From BOG-908 sp964657885 (GTDB taxonomy: Bacteria > Pseudomonadota > Alphaproteobacteria > Acetobacterales > Acetobacteraceae), in the NCBI GenBank assembly GCA_964657885.1, contig CAZZWO010000035.1, positions 1 to 19,334 of the forward strand: a stretch of DNA of 19,334 bases, given 5' to 3'. The position numbers were made by a program, and so were the translations under genes. The notes under the pieces are model-generated. The model saw only the letters and a list, made by a program, of their open reading frames with translations, was not told the origin of the DNA and searched no databases. Below are positions 8,722-16,127 of the stretch, piece by piece (the first letter of the stretch is position 1; the number at the start of each line of letters is the position of its first letter).

Positions 8722-10182
8722 ATGACGCAGAGGCCGGCGACGCGCATCCTGGTCGATCTGAGCCACGCGGCCGATGGTTATGTCGGGGTCGCGCAGGATC
8801 TGCGGCTGATCTTCTCCATGCTGTGCGGCATCCACGGCGTCTCGGTGTCGGGGCTGCTGATGCCGACGGGGCGCCACGACCTTCCGCACATCCGGCCCGG
8901 CCGCCCGGACAGCGCCGCGCTGACCGCGGCCGTGCTGCACTGGATGGAGCGCAACTGGGCGCGGCCGGAACGCCGGACCTTCCCGTTTAGCCTGTTGCAG
9001 CGGGCGCAGACGCTGCGCCAGGTGGTCCGCGCCCGCCACCAGTTGCTGCCGCTGGCCGATCGCGGGCAGCTGAATGCGCTGTGGCGTATCCTGTTCGCGC
9101 GGACGCTGGCACCCGACCAGCGCGCCATGGTGCTGGCGCAGGATTACTACGCGACGGATCTGTCCGTCAGCTCGATCATCGACCTTTGCGCCCATCCGCC
9201 GGTGCCCTTGCGCAAGGGCCTGTCGGCTGCCGGCTTCGATGGCGTGCTGTTCTGCATGCCTCGCCCGGTGCGCCTGCCGCCCGGGGTCAGGCAGATCGTC
9301 CGGTTCCACGATGCGGTTCCGGTGACCGACACCGACACGGTGGTCGGCTGGAAGGTGGCGCTGGCGCATTCACGGCTGGTCCGGGCCTGTGCGCCGGATG
9401 CGATCTTCGTCTGCAACTCGCCGCAGAGCCTCGATGGCCTGCTCAGCCTCGACCCTCGGCGTGAAAAACATGCGGTGGTGATCCCATGCGCGGTGGCGCC
9501 TGCCGATACTGCGTCCGAGGGTATCGACCTCTGCGCGGTGATGCAGCGGCACGTCACCTTCCGCGCCATCGGCGGCCGCACCGCCGGGGGTACCGCCACC
9601 CCGCCGGGCTGGTCGCCGCCCACGACCGGGATGCGTTACGTGCTGAGCGTCTCGACCCTGGAGCCGCGCAAGAACTTTACCGGGCTGGTGCGCGCGTGGG
9701 AGCGGGTGATCGCCCGCAGCGATCCCGACCTCCGCCTCGTCATCGTGGGCGGCACCGGCTGGCGCGAGGATAGTGTGCTGTCGGAGATGCGCCCCGGCGT
9801 CGAAAGCGGCCGCATCCTTCACCTGCACAACCTGCCGCAGGACGAGTTGCAGGCGGTGATGCGCGGCGCGGCCTGTTTCGCGTTCCCGTCGTTCAACGAG
9901 GGGTTCGGTTACTCGCCGCTGGAGGCAATGCAGGCCGGTACACCGTGCGTGGTCTCGGACCTTCCAGTGTTCCGTTGGATCTTCGGCGACTCGGTGCTGT
10001 TCGTCGACCCTTACGACACCGACTCGATCGCCACCGGCATCGAACGCGTGACCTCGCGGCACGGCAGCGGCGAACTGGTCGCCCAGTTGCACGCAAGAGG
10101 GGCGAGGGTCCTGGCGCGTTTCCGCCCGGCGGCCGTCGCCCAGGCCTGGGAGGCGCTGGCCGAAGGGTTGCGCCGCGCCTGA
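8722..10182 (+). CDS. Glycosyltransferase family 4 protein (first of three)
   Basis: Retaining GT-B glycosyltransferase expected to add a sugar from a nucleotide-sugar donor to a surface glycan. From ATG 8722 it is 486 residues and opens with RILVDLSHAADGYVGVAQDL, the usual N-terminal strand and glycine loop. The C-terminal donor domain has the phosphate-binding pair R316-K317 in STLEPRKNF, the strand VIVGGTGW, and an intact EX7E motif (E393 and E401 in NEGFGYSPLEAM), followed by GTPCVVSDLPVFRWIFGDS. It therefore looks fully active. The start is uncertain: no strong ribosome binding site precedes 8722 and the frame is open to 8530; 8722 fits the family best. It is the first gene of a six-gene same-strand block. 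Confidence 0.88.
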   Translation: MTQRPATRILVDLSHAADGYVGVAQDLRLIFSMLCGIHGVSVSGLLMPTGRHDLPHIRPGRPDSAALTAAVLHWMERNWARPERRTFPFSLLQRAQTLRQVVRARHQLLPLADRGQLNALWRILFARTLAPDQRAMVLAQDYYATDLSVSSIIDLCAHPPVPLRKGLSAAGFDGVLFCMPRPVRLPPGVRQIVRFHDAVPVTDTDTVVGWKVALAHSRLVRACAPDAIFVCNSPQSLDGLLSLDPRREKHAVVIPCAVAPADTASEGIDLCAVMQRHVTFRAIGGRTAGGTATPPGWSPPTTGMRYVLSVSTLEPRKNFTGLVRAWERVIARSDPDLRLVIVGGTGWREDSVLSEMRPGVESGRILHLHNLPQDELQAVMRGAACFAFPSFNEGFGYSPLEAMQAGTPCVVSDLPVFRWIFGDSVLFVDPYDTDSIATGIERVTSRHGSGELVAQLHARGARVLARFRPAAVAQAWEALAEGLRRA

Positions 10183-10266
10183 TCGCCTGCCGGCCGCTTG
10201 TATTGTGCGTTTACCCGCCCGGCGGTCTCGGCTAGCAAAACCGCATTCCACGAGGCGAGCCCCGCG

Positions 10267-11850
10267 TTGCACCTTATTCTATCGACCGGACTGGCCGAGG
10301 CGGGATCGACCTTTGGCAACGGCAGCGCCGAGTGTGGCCCGCATGCCGTGCTGCAGGCATTCCAGCCGCTCTGCGCAGCGCTTGCCGCAAGCTCGGGCGG
10401 CAAGGCGGTGCTGGCGTCCAGCCCGGCGGATGTCGACCGCGCCTGCCGTCGCCTCGGCGGCCCGGACCGCTGCGTGCATCTGTGTTTCGCACTGCCCGAC
10501 CAGGTGCCCGCCAACCTCGCCTGTCCGACGATCCCGGTGTTCGGCTGGGGCATGGGCAGCCTGCCGTCCGAGCCGGCCGTCCCTGCCAGGCCCGGTTCCG
10601 CCGCCCGGACCGGTCCCCCGCTGGATTGGCCGGCCAGGCTGGCGCGGTTCGGCCGGGTGGTTTGCCTGTCGCAAAGCGCCGCGGATGCCGTGCGGGCTGC
10701 GATGGGCGACGGCTTCCCGGTCTGTGTCGCCGCGCCCCCGGCGAGCGTGGGCGCAAGCCGGGCCGGGCCGCCGGGGCGGTTCCGGCTTCAGGTCACCGGC
10801 AGCGTGGCGGACACCGCGCGCTGGACGCAAAGCCGTCCGCCGGTGGTCCATTTCGAGACCGGGGACGACCTCGCCGATGCGGCGGCGGCCACTCCGGCCG
10901 AGGAAGTGCTGTATCGCACGCCGGCCCCCTGGCGGAAGACGCTGCGGTATCGCCTCGGCACGACGCGGCTGCACGCGCGGCAATGGTATCGCGAAGCGGT
11001 AGCCGATCTGTTGCCGGCACCGGTGGTGCGGGCCGTATCGGCCACGTCGCGCGGCATGACCCGGGCCGCCCAGCTGGCACTGGCACGCGGGGGGCGCAAG
11101 CCGGCCGCCACGGATGGCTCCGGACAGGAACCCGCCGCCTGGGAGGGCGGGGAGGTCGGTCTGGAGCTTGGCGGCGTGGTGTTCACCGCGGTGCATGGCA
11201 TGTGGGACCGCAGCTGGTCGGACGCCATCTCCGCCTTCGTCTGGACGTTCCGCGACGAGGCGGATGCGACACTGCTGATCCGTTCGCCGCGGATCGACGA
11301 GAACACGCGCGAGGCGCTGGCCGGCTACCTCAAGCGGCTGCTGCCGTTCGCCTGCCGGGTGGTGCTGGTGGACGCCGGCCTGTCGCCCGTGGAAGCGGCG
11401 GCGCTGCATGCGGGCGCCGCCTACTATGTGTGCGCGAGCCATGCCGAGGCGGCGCCGCTCTCGATGATGGGCTTCATGGCTGCGGGCGCCCCGGCCGTCA
11501 CGCCGTCGCACAGCGCGCTGGCCGAGCTGGCGTCCGGCGAATGTGCGGTGCTGGTCGGATCGTCCCGGGCGCATGATTACTGGCCGGGCGACGCTTGGGA
11601 GCGGCTTTACACTTCATCGCACCGGCTCGATTGGGACAGCCTGTGCGCCGCCTATGCGCAGGCTTTCAGGGTTGCGGCGGACCCGCCGGCCTACGCCGCG
11701 ATGTCGGCCGGGGCGGCCGGCCGGGTGCGGCGCCTGGCTGCCGAGGGCGAGCGGGCGCTGGCGGAGTTTCTGGGCCTGGCGCCTGCAGCGCTGCCGCCGC
11801 CCGCCACTGCCCGAACCGGCCATGCGCTGGCGGGAGCATCCGCCGCATGA
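10267..11850 (+). CDS. Degenerate GT4-like glycosyltransferase paralogue, probably non-catalytic
   Basis: 527 residues from TTG 10267, chosen because HLILSTG then lines up with the first residues of the next gene's product (ILIVHSE) and GAGGCGAG lies upstream; the frame is open to TTG 10198. It matches the downstream protein across both halves: CPTIPVFGWGMGSLP against CPTVPVFAWEFDTLP, LLPFACRVVLV against LAPFACRVVLV, and PAYAAMS against PARYAAMS. Key donor-site residues are lost: the GRKNW lysine is missing (DRSW, S316 at that place) and the EX7E second Glu is G402 in AEAAPLSMMGF. It also carries a basic, amphipathic insert (about residues 222-276, beginning PWRKTLRYRLG) absent from its neighbour. 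ATGA overlap with the next gene implies coupled translation and perhaps a complex. A scaffold or pseudo-enzyme partner role is inference. Confidence 0.8.
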   Translation: MHLILSTGLAEAGSTFGNGSAECGPHAVLQAFQPLCAALAASSGGKAVLASSPADVDRACRRLGGPDRCVHLCFALPDQVPANLACPTIPVFGWGMGSLPSEPAVPARPGSAARTGPPLDWPARLARFGRVVCLSQSAADAVRAAMGDGFPVCVAAPPASVGASRAGPPGRFRLQVTGSVADTARWTQSRPPVVHFETGDDLADAAAATPAEEVLYRTPAPWRKTLRYRLGTTRLHARQWYREAVADLLPAPVVRAVSATSRGMTRAAQLALARGGRKPAATDGSGQEPAAWEGGEVGLELGGVVFTAVHGMWDRSWSDAISAFVWTFRDEADATLLIRSPRIDENTREALAGYLKRLLPFACRVVLVDAGLSPVEAAALHAGAAYYVCASHAEAAPLSMMGFMAAGAPAVTPSHSALAELASGECAVLVGSSRAHDYWPGDAWERLYTSSHRLDWDSLCAAYAQAFRVAADPPAYAAMSAGAAGRVRRLAAEGERALAEFLGLAPAALPPPATARTGHALAGASAA

Positions 11851-13178
11851 TCCTGATCGTCCATTCGGAAACCACGGCTGCCACGATCGGCGACCAGCTC
11901 GGCCGTGCGGAGTACAGCTATTACTTCGTGCTGCGGGAGTTCCGGCCGCTGCTGGAGCGGCTCGGCATCGTGGTGGCGGTCGCCGACCCGAAGCGCGAGG
12001 TGGATGCGATCTTCCGCAATGCCGCCAACCACGGCCAGCAATGCGTTTTCCTCAGCTTCTCGCCGCCCCACCGCACCGAGATCGGCCTGCAGTGCCCCAC
12101 CGTTCCGGTGTTCGCGTGGGAGTTCGACACCCTGCCGGACGAGATGTGGGACCAGGACCGCCGCAACAACTGGGTCTGGGCGCTGCGCCGCCTCGGCCGG
12201 GCGATCGTGCATTCGGAGGGGACCGCCGAGCTGGTCCGCCGGATCCTCGGCGCCGGGTTCCCGGTCCAGAGCATCCCGTCGCCGGTCTGGGACAGGTTCG
12301 CCCCACTGCCGGGTGCCGAGCCCCGCCCGCAAACGAGCAGTGCCCGCCTGCGGGTGCGCGGCACGGTGATCGACAGCCGCGAGCTGGACTACGCCGCCCT
12401 GCCGCCGGAGCACGACTGGGCAGGGGAGGTTGCCGACGAGCGCGAGCGGCACCGGGGCGGCCGCACGGTCGAGGTGGATGGCGTGGTGTACACCTCGGTG
12501 TTCAACCCGGAGGATGGCCGGAAGAACTGGCCCGACATGGTCTCGTGTTTCTGCCGCAGTTTCGCGGACGAGCCTTCGGCGACGCTGTTCCTGAAGCTGA
12601 CGCATTTCGATGGCACCCAGGGGCTGGCGATGATCATGCGCCTGCTGTCGCGCCTGGCGCCGTTCGCCTGCCGGGTGGTCCTGGTGCACGGGTTCCTCGA
12701 GGACGACGCCTATGCCGCAATGGTCGACGTGACGTCCTATGTGGTGAATTGCGCGCATGGCGAGGGGCAATGCCTGCCGCTGATGGAGTTCATGTCGGCG
12801 GGCAAGCCGGCGATCGCGCCGCCGCACACGGGCATGGCGGATTACGTGGCGGCGGACTGCGCCTTCCTGGTGGACAGCAGCGCCGAGCCGACCTTCTGGC
12901 CACAGGACCCGCGCCGTGCGCTGCGCACCTGCCGGCGCCGCATCGATGCTACCAGCCTCGATCGGGCCTACATCGAAAGCTTCACCCAGGCGGTCCGCGA
13001 GCCTGCCCGGTATGCGGCGATGAGCCGGGCGGCGGTGGCTGCCCTGCGCCGGCATTGCGGCGCCGAGGGCGTGCTGGCCCGACTGCGCGCGGTGATCGAA
13101 GGCGCGCTGGCCGACGCTGCGGGACAGCGCCCGGCCTCGCCGTCGAAGGCGCCGGAAGCGGCCCTGCCGGAACCCTGA
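11847..13178 (+). CDS. Glycosyltransferase, GT4-like (third of three)
   Basis: 443 residues from ATG 11847, which overlaps the previous stop as ATGA. The N-terminal acceptor half starts ILIVHSETTAATIG and includes FAWEFDTLPDEMW and IVHSEGTAELVRR. The C-terminal donor half has the expected phosphate-binding R225-K226 in GRKNWPDM and a complete EX7E motif, E306 and E314, in HGEGQCLPLMEFMSAGKP. It ends in a Pro/Ala-rich tail (about residues 425-443). All catalytic landmarks are present, unlike its upstream paralogue, so it is the likely active member of the pair. Sugar and acceptor cannot be read from sequence; the context with methyltransferases suggests a cell-surface polysaccharide or O-antigen. 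89 bases separate it from the next gene. Confidence 0.86.
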   Translation: MILIVHSETTAATIGDQLGRAEYSYYFVLREFRPLLERLGIVVAVADPKREVDAIFRNAANHGQQCVFLSFSPPHRTEIGLQCPTVPVFAWEFDTLPDEMWDQDRRNNWVWALRRLGRAIVHSEGTAELVRRILGAGFPVQSIPSPVWDRFAPLPGAEPRPQTSSARLRVRGTVIDSRELDYAALPPEHDWAGEVADERERHRGGRTVEVDGVVYTSVFNPEDGRKNWPDMVSCFCRSFADEPSATLFLKLTHFDGTQGLAMIMRLLSRLAPFACRVVLVHGFLEDDAYAAMVDVTSYVVNCAHGEGQCLPLMEFMSAGKPAIAPPHTGMADYVAADCAFLVDSSAEPTFWPQDPRRALRTCRRRIDATSLDRAYIESFTQAVREPARYAAMSRAAVAALRRHCGAEGVLARLRAVIEGALADAAGQRPASPSKAPEAALPEP

Positions 13179-13267
13179 AGCGCCTCGCCGGCCCCGATGA
13201 CGCTGCCTTGCAGCTCTGGCCGCCGCCCGGCCGTTCGCTCGACACCCCCGCTTTGCGAGGAAACACC

Positions 13268-14155
13268 ATGCCTTCCGAGACACACGACACCTTCGCCGCT
13301 TCCGGCGTTTCGACCGTCACCGAGCTGTCGGCGCCGGATTGGGAGCTGGTCGGGCTGATCGATGCGGTGGCCGGCGGCTGGTTCCGCAACGACACCGGGG
13401 AGCTGATCGCCGGGCTGCCGATCCTGCCATCCGACATCGTGCTGGACGTGGGCTGCGGAGACGGCGGCAACGTGTATTTCTGTGGCCAGCAGGGCGCGCA
13501 TGTGGCGTTCACCGATATCGAGCCGGCCCGGGTGGCGGAAACCGAGCGGCGGGCCCGGTCCAGCCGCGCGCGGGGCGTCGAGCCGATCGTCAGCGACTGC
13601 GACCCGATACCGCTGCCCGACGGCTACGCGAACGTGGTGATCTGCACCGAGGTGCTGGAGCACGTGCCGGACCCGAAGCGCCTGGTGGCCGAACTGGTGC
13701 GGGTGGGGGCGCCCGGCGCGCGCTACCTGATCAGCGTGCCGGACCCGGTCTCCGAGACGGTGCAGCGCAAGCTGGCAGATGAGAGCTTCTTCCGGGCGCC
13801 TAACCATCTGCGTGTCTTCGCACGCGACGACTTTGCCCGGTTGCTGCTGGGTGGCGGCCTGCTGATCGAGAAAATCCAGGGCTACGGGTTTTTCTGGTCG
13901 GTCTGGTGGGCGTTCTACTGGAGCTGCGAGGCGGCGGGGATCGGCCGCCAGCATCCGGCCCTGGTGCAGTGGTCGCGGGCGTGGATCGCGATGCTGGACA
14001 GTCCCGACGGACCGCGGATCAAGGAAGCGCTCGATGCGCTGGCGCCCAAGAGCCAGCTCGTCCTCGCGCGCAAGCCCACCGCCGGGAAGCAGGCCGGAAT
14101 ACAAGCGTATTCGACAAGCTCGGCGGGTGATGCCGCTTCCGCGTTCAACGATTGA
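13268..14155 (+). CDS. SAM-dependent methyltransferase, first tandem copy
   Basis: 295-residue class I methyltransferase. Motif I is LDVGCGDGGN (D60-G67 region), followed by the ribose-binding acidic position in FTDIEP, the motif II/post-II stretch VSDCDPIPLPDGYANVV and CTEVLEHVPDPKRLV. A distinctive aromatic segment near residues 205-220 (YGFFWSVWWAFYWSC) is shared with the next gene and may contact a membrane or lipid-linked glycan. ATG 13268 has a good ribosome binding site (GAGGAA, seven to eight bases upstream). Compared with its paralogue it has about 25 extra C-terminal residues after LARKP, rich in Ala/Ser/Gly. Context suggests methylation of a glycan made by the preceding glycosyltransferases. 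Substrate unknown. Confidence 0.88.
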   Translation: MPSETHDTFAASGVSTVTELSAPDWELVGLIDAVAGGWFRNDTGELIAGLPILPSDIVLDVGCGDGGNVYFCGQQGAHVAFTDIEPARVAETERRARSSRARGVEPIVSDCDPIPLPDGYANVVICTEVLEHVPDPKRLVAELVRVGAPGARYLISVPDPVSETVQRKLADESFFRAPNHLRVFARDDFARLLLGGGLLIEKIQGYGFFWSVWWAFYWSCEAAGIGRQHPALVQWSRAWIAMLDSPDGPRIKEALDALAPKSQLVLARKPTAGKQAGIQAYSTSSAGDAASAFND

Positions 14156-14164
14156 GGGCCGCCA

Positions 14165-15028
14165 ATGTCCGCCAGCATCTCCGCGATCACGCGCCGCCTG
14201 CGCCACATGATGGGCGCGCCTGCCGTTCCAGCGCCGGTGCCGGCCCCCGATGTGGATGGCATCGTCGATTTTTCGGAAGGCCGCGATCATGACCGCGTGG
14301 GGCTGATCGATGCTGCCGCAGGTGGATGGTTTCGCAACGATACCGGGGAGTTGATCGAAGGATTTCCGATCACCGCGGATGATGTCGTGCTCGATATCGG
14401 TTGCGGCGATGGGGGGAACATCTACTTCGCCGGGCAACAGGGTGCGCACGTCGCGTTCGCCGACCTCGATGCCTCGCGTGTTGCCGAAACGGAAAAACGT
14501 GCGCGGTTGAGCCGTGCGCGCGAAGTGACGCCGATCGTCAGCGACTGCGATCCGGTGCCGCTGCCGGACGGTTATGCCACCGTCGTCATCTGCACCGAAG
14601 TGATCGAACATGTACCCGATGCCGACAGGTTCGTGGCCGAACTGGTGCGCGTCGGCGCGCCGGGCGCGCGTTACCTGATCAGTGTGCCCGATCCCGTCAT
14701 GGAGAGCCTGCAAAAACCACTGGCGCCACCAGCATATTTCGAAACTCCGAACCATGTGCGCGTGCTCGAGCGGACGGAGTTCGCGCAATTGCTCATGCGT
14801 CATGGTTTAATGCTGGAACGCCTCCATACATACGGATTTTATTGGGCAATCTGGTGGGCGATGTTCTGGAGTTGCGACATCGACCTGGGTGCGCGCCATC
14901 CGGCACTCGACCTTTGGGCGCAGACCTGGATCGCCATCCTGCAGACCAAGGACGGGGCGAAGATCAAGCGAACGCTCGATGCGTTCGCGCCGAAGAGCCA
15001 ACTGATTCTCGCGCGAAAGCCAGATTAA
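14165..15028 (+). CDS. SAM-dependent methyltransferase, second tandem copy
   Basis: 287-residue paralogue of the preceding protein; the two align almost without gaps from GGWFRNDTGELI to LARKP. Motif I is LDIGCGDGGN (D77), then FADLDASRVAETEKRAR, VSDCDPVPLPDGYATVV, CTEVIEHVPDADRFV and the aromatic stretch YGFYWAIWWAMFWSC. The N-terminal 35 residues differ from copy one (basic, then Pro/Ala-rich). GAGGG sits seven bases before ATG 14165, and only nine bases separate it from copy one. Its third codon positions are noticeably richer in A/T than copy one (for example GGT TTA ATG, CAT ACA TAC GGA TTT TAT), so it is not a recent exact duplication. Probably a different methylation position or substrate; inference. 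Confidence 0.88.
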   Translation: MSASISAITRRLRHMMGAPAVPAPVPAPDVDGIVDFSEGRDHDRVGLIDAAAGGWFRNDTGELIEGFPITADDVVLDIGCGDGGNIYFAGQQGAHVAFADLDASRVAETEKRARLSRAREVTPIVSDCDPVPLPDGYATVVICTEVIEHVPDADRFVAELVRVGAPGARYLISVPDPVMESLQKPLAPPAYFETPNHVRVLERTEFAQLLMRHGLMLERLHTYGFYWAIWWAMFWSCDIDLGARHPALDLWAQTWIAILQTKDGAKIKRTLDAFAPKSQLILARKPD

Positions 15029-15200
15029 GCTTGGCCGTCCGTCACTCGCCGCCCTACAAATACCGAGGTAGGCAGAAGACGGTTCAACCGGCGGTAATTT
15101 TCCGGCCTTCGTGTGCCACGAAAATGCCATCTGTTTGCATCTTGTCGCTGCCGACCGCGTACGATAACGCGGCCGAACCATTCGTTGCGAGGGCCGACAG

Positions 15201-16079
15201 ATGATCAGAGGGGCTATCGAGGTCGCGCAGAGAACGCGCGTCGTCGGATGGATCTATTCCGGGGCCGACGCGCTGAAGGGCAAGACCGTCCTGGCGTTCG
15301 TAGGCGGCCGCTGCGTCGGGGCCGGCGAGGTGGATGGTTTCCGGCAGGACCTGCTGGATGCCAAGCTCGGCGATGGTTTCTGCGGCTTTGATTTCCCGGT
15401 GCGGCTGTCGGACGACGAGAGTGTCGGCTCGCTGATCGTCCGGCTGCAATTCTCGGACGTGGCGCTGATGCAGCAGTCCAGCCGGGTCGTCGGATCGGAC
15501 GACCCGGCCACCGGCACGGGCGAGGCGGATCTGGGCGCCATCCCGCCGGCCAGCGTGTCCTGGCTGTTGGATCGCGGCATGCTGGAGCAGCCGGAGTACG
15601 ATTTCCTGAAAGCGGTCCACACGATCGGCGCCTATGAGCGCGGGTTGCGAATGCCGAAGCGCGGGTCCGCCGAGCCCGGCTACCACCGGATCGACCCCGA
15701 GAAGCTGGTACAGGACCTGCTCGGCCTGTTGATGATGAGCGAGATGCGGGTGACCAGCACCAATGTCGCGTCGGTCGGCGACATCGACGCTTGCTGCCGG
15801 CCGGCAGCACCGATCCTGGCATTATGGAGCCAGGATCGCGCCAGGATCAGCCTGGACGAACGTTCGCACCTGACCGGCCGGAACGGGCCCATCCTGCTGC
15901 CGGAACCGCCTCCCGGCGGCATCGACTATAGTTTCGGCCCGGACCGCCTGCTGTTCGTGCACCGCGATTGCGCGTTCTCGGCGCGCGGCCCGGCGCCGGC
16001 CTCGGGCATCGTGGTGTTCACCGCCGAACCCGTCGAAGCCGCCTTGGTCGAGCCGCTCCGAAAGGTCCGGGCGGCCTAG
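15201..16079 (+). CDS. Unknown protein with N-terminal GW-type beta domain, glycan-cluster associated
   Basis: 292 residues from ATG 15201, behind GAGGG. I do not recognise a named family. The first 90 residues (IEVAQRTRVVGWIYSG, then LAFVGGRCVGAGEVDGFRQD, LGDGFCGFDFPV) match a pattern I know from alphaproteobacterial glycan enzymes: a small beta domain with V.GW near its start, a VDGR.VG-like turn, FR.DL and GDG..GF. There it is usually fused to glycosyltransferases or sulfotransferases. Here it is followed by about 200 residues of unknown type: a helical part with WLLDRGMLEQPEYDFLKAV and a PGYHRIDPEKLVQDLLGL stretch, then a beta-rich end. No signal peptide or membrane helix. The 172-base gap before it suggests it may have its own promoter. 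The role, perhaps carbohydrate recognition, is inference. Confidence 0.75.
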   Translation: MIRGAIEVAQRTRVVGWIYSGADALKGKTVLAFVGGRCVGAGEVDGFRQDLLDAKLGDGFCGFDFPVRLSDDESVGSLIVRLQFSDVALMQQSSRVVGSDDPATGTGEADLGAIPPASVSWLLDRGMLEQPEYDFLKAVHTIGAYERGLRMPKRGSAEPGYHRIDPEKLVQDLLGLLMMSEMRVTSTNVASVGDIDACCRPAAPILALWSQDRARISLDERSHLTGRNGPILLPEPPPGGIDYSFGPDRLLFVHRDCAFSARGPAPASGIVVFTAEPVEAALVEPLRKVRAA

Positions 16080-16089
16080 GAGCCGCCCG
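16068..16089 (+). terminator. Strong hairpin across the stop codon of the 15201-16079 gene
   Basis: Perfect 8-bp inverted repeat CGGGCGGC (16068-16075) and GCCGCCCG (16082-16089) with a six-base loop that contains the TAG stop. No T-run follows, so it may work with Rho or protect the 3' end. A second GGGCGGC (16105-16111) could pair with the same GCCGCCC arm instead. Confidence 0.5.
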
Positions 16090-16105
16090 AGTTCCAGAGA
16101 AGAAG

Positions 16106-16126
16106 GGCGGCGTCTAACGAACCGCC
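16106..16126 (-). terminator. Weak hairpin plus pyrimidine tail after the alkene reductase gene
   Basis: Read on the minus strand, two bases past the reductase stop: GGCGG, 11-base loop, CCGCC, then CTTCTTCTCT. Short stem with a pyrimidine-rich tail, so a modest intrinsic terminator candidate in the 48-base convergent gap. Confidence 0.35.
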
Positions 16127-16127
16127 T

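Noticed and set aside
11543..13267. Long plus-strand frame running into the first methyltransferase, suggesting a fusion
   Set aside because: The part before ATG 13268 is out of frame with the two glycosyltransferases and reads as Arg/Gly/Pro-rich noise; a good ribosome binding site marks 13268 as the start.
12968..14803. 611-residue minus-strand open frame opposite the methyltransferases
   Set aside because: Antisense shadow of two clear methyltransferase genes; His/Arg-rich product without recognisable domains.
15135..15165. Possible promoter TTGCAT ... TACGAT before the GW-domain gene
   Set aside because: The -35 box matches poorly and the spacer is 19 bases; too weak to call.
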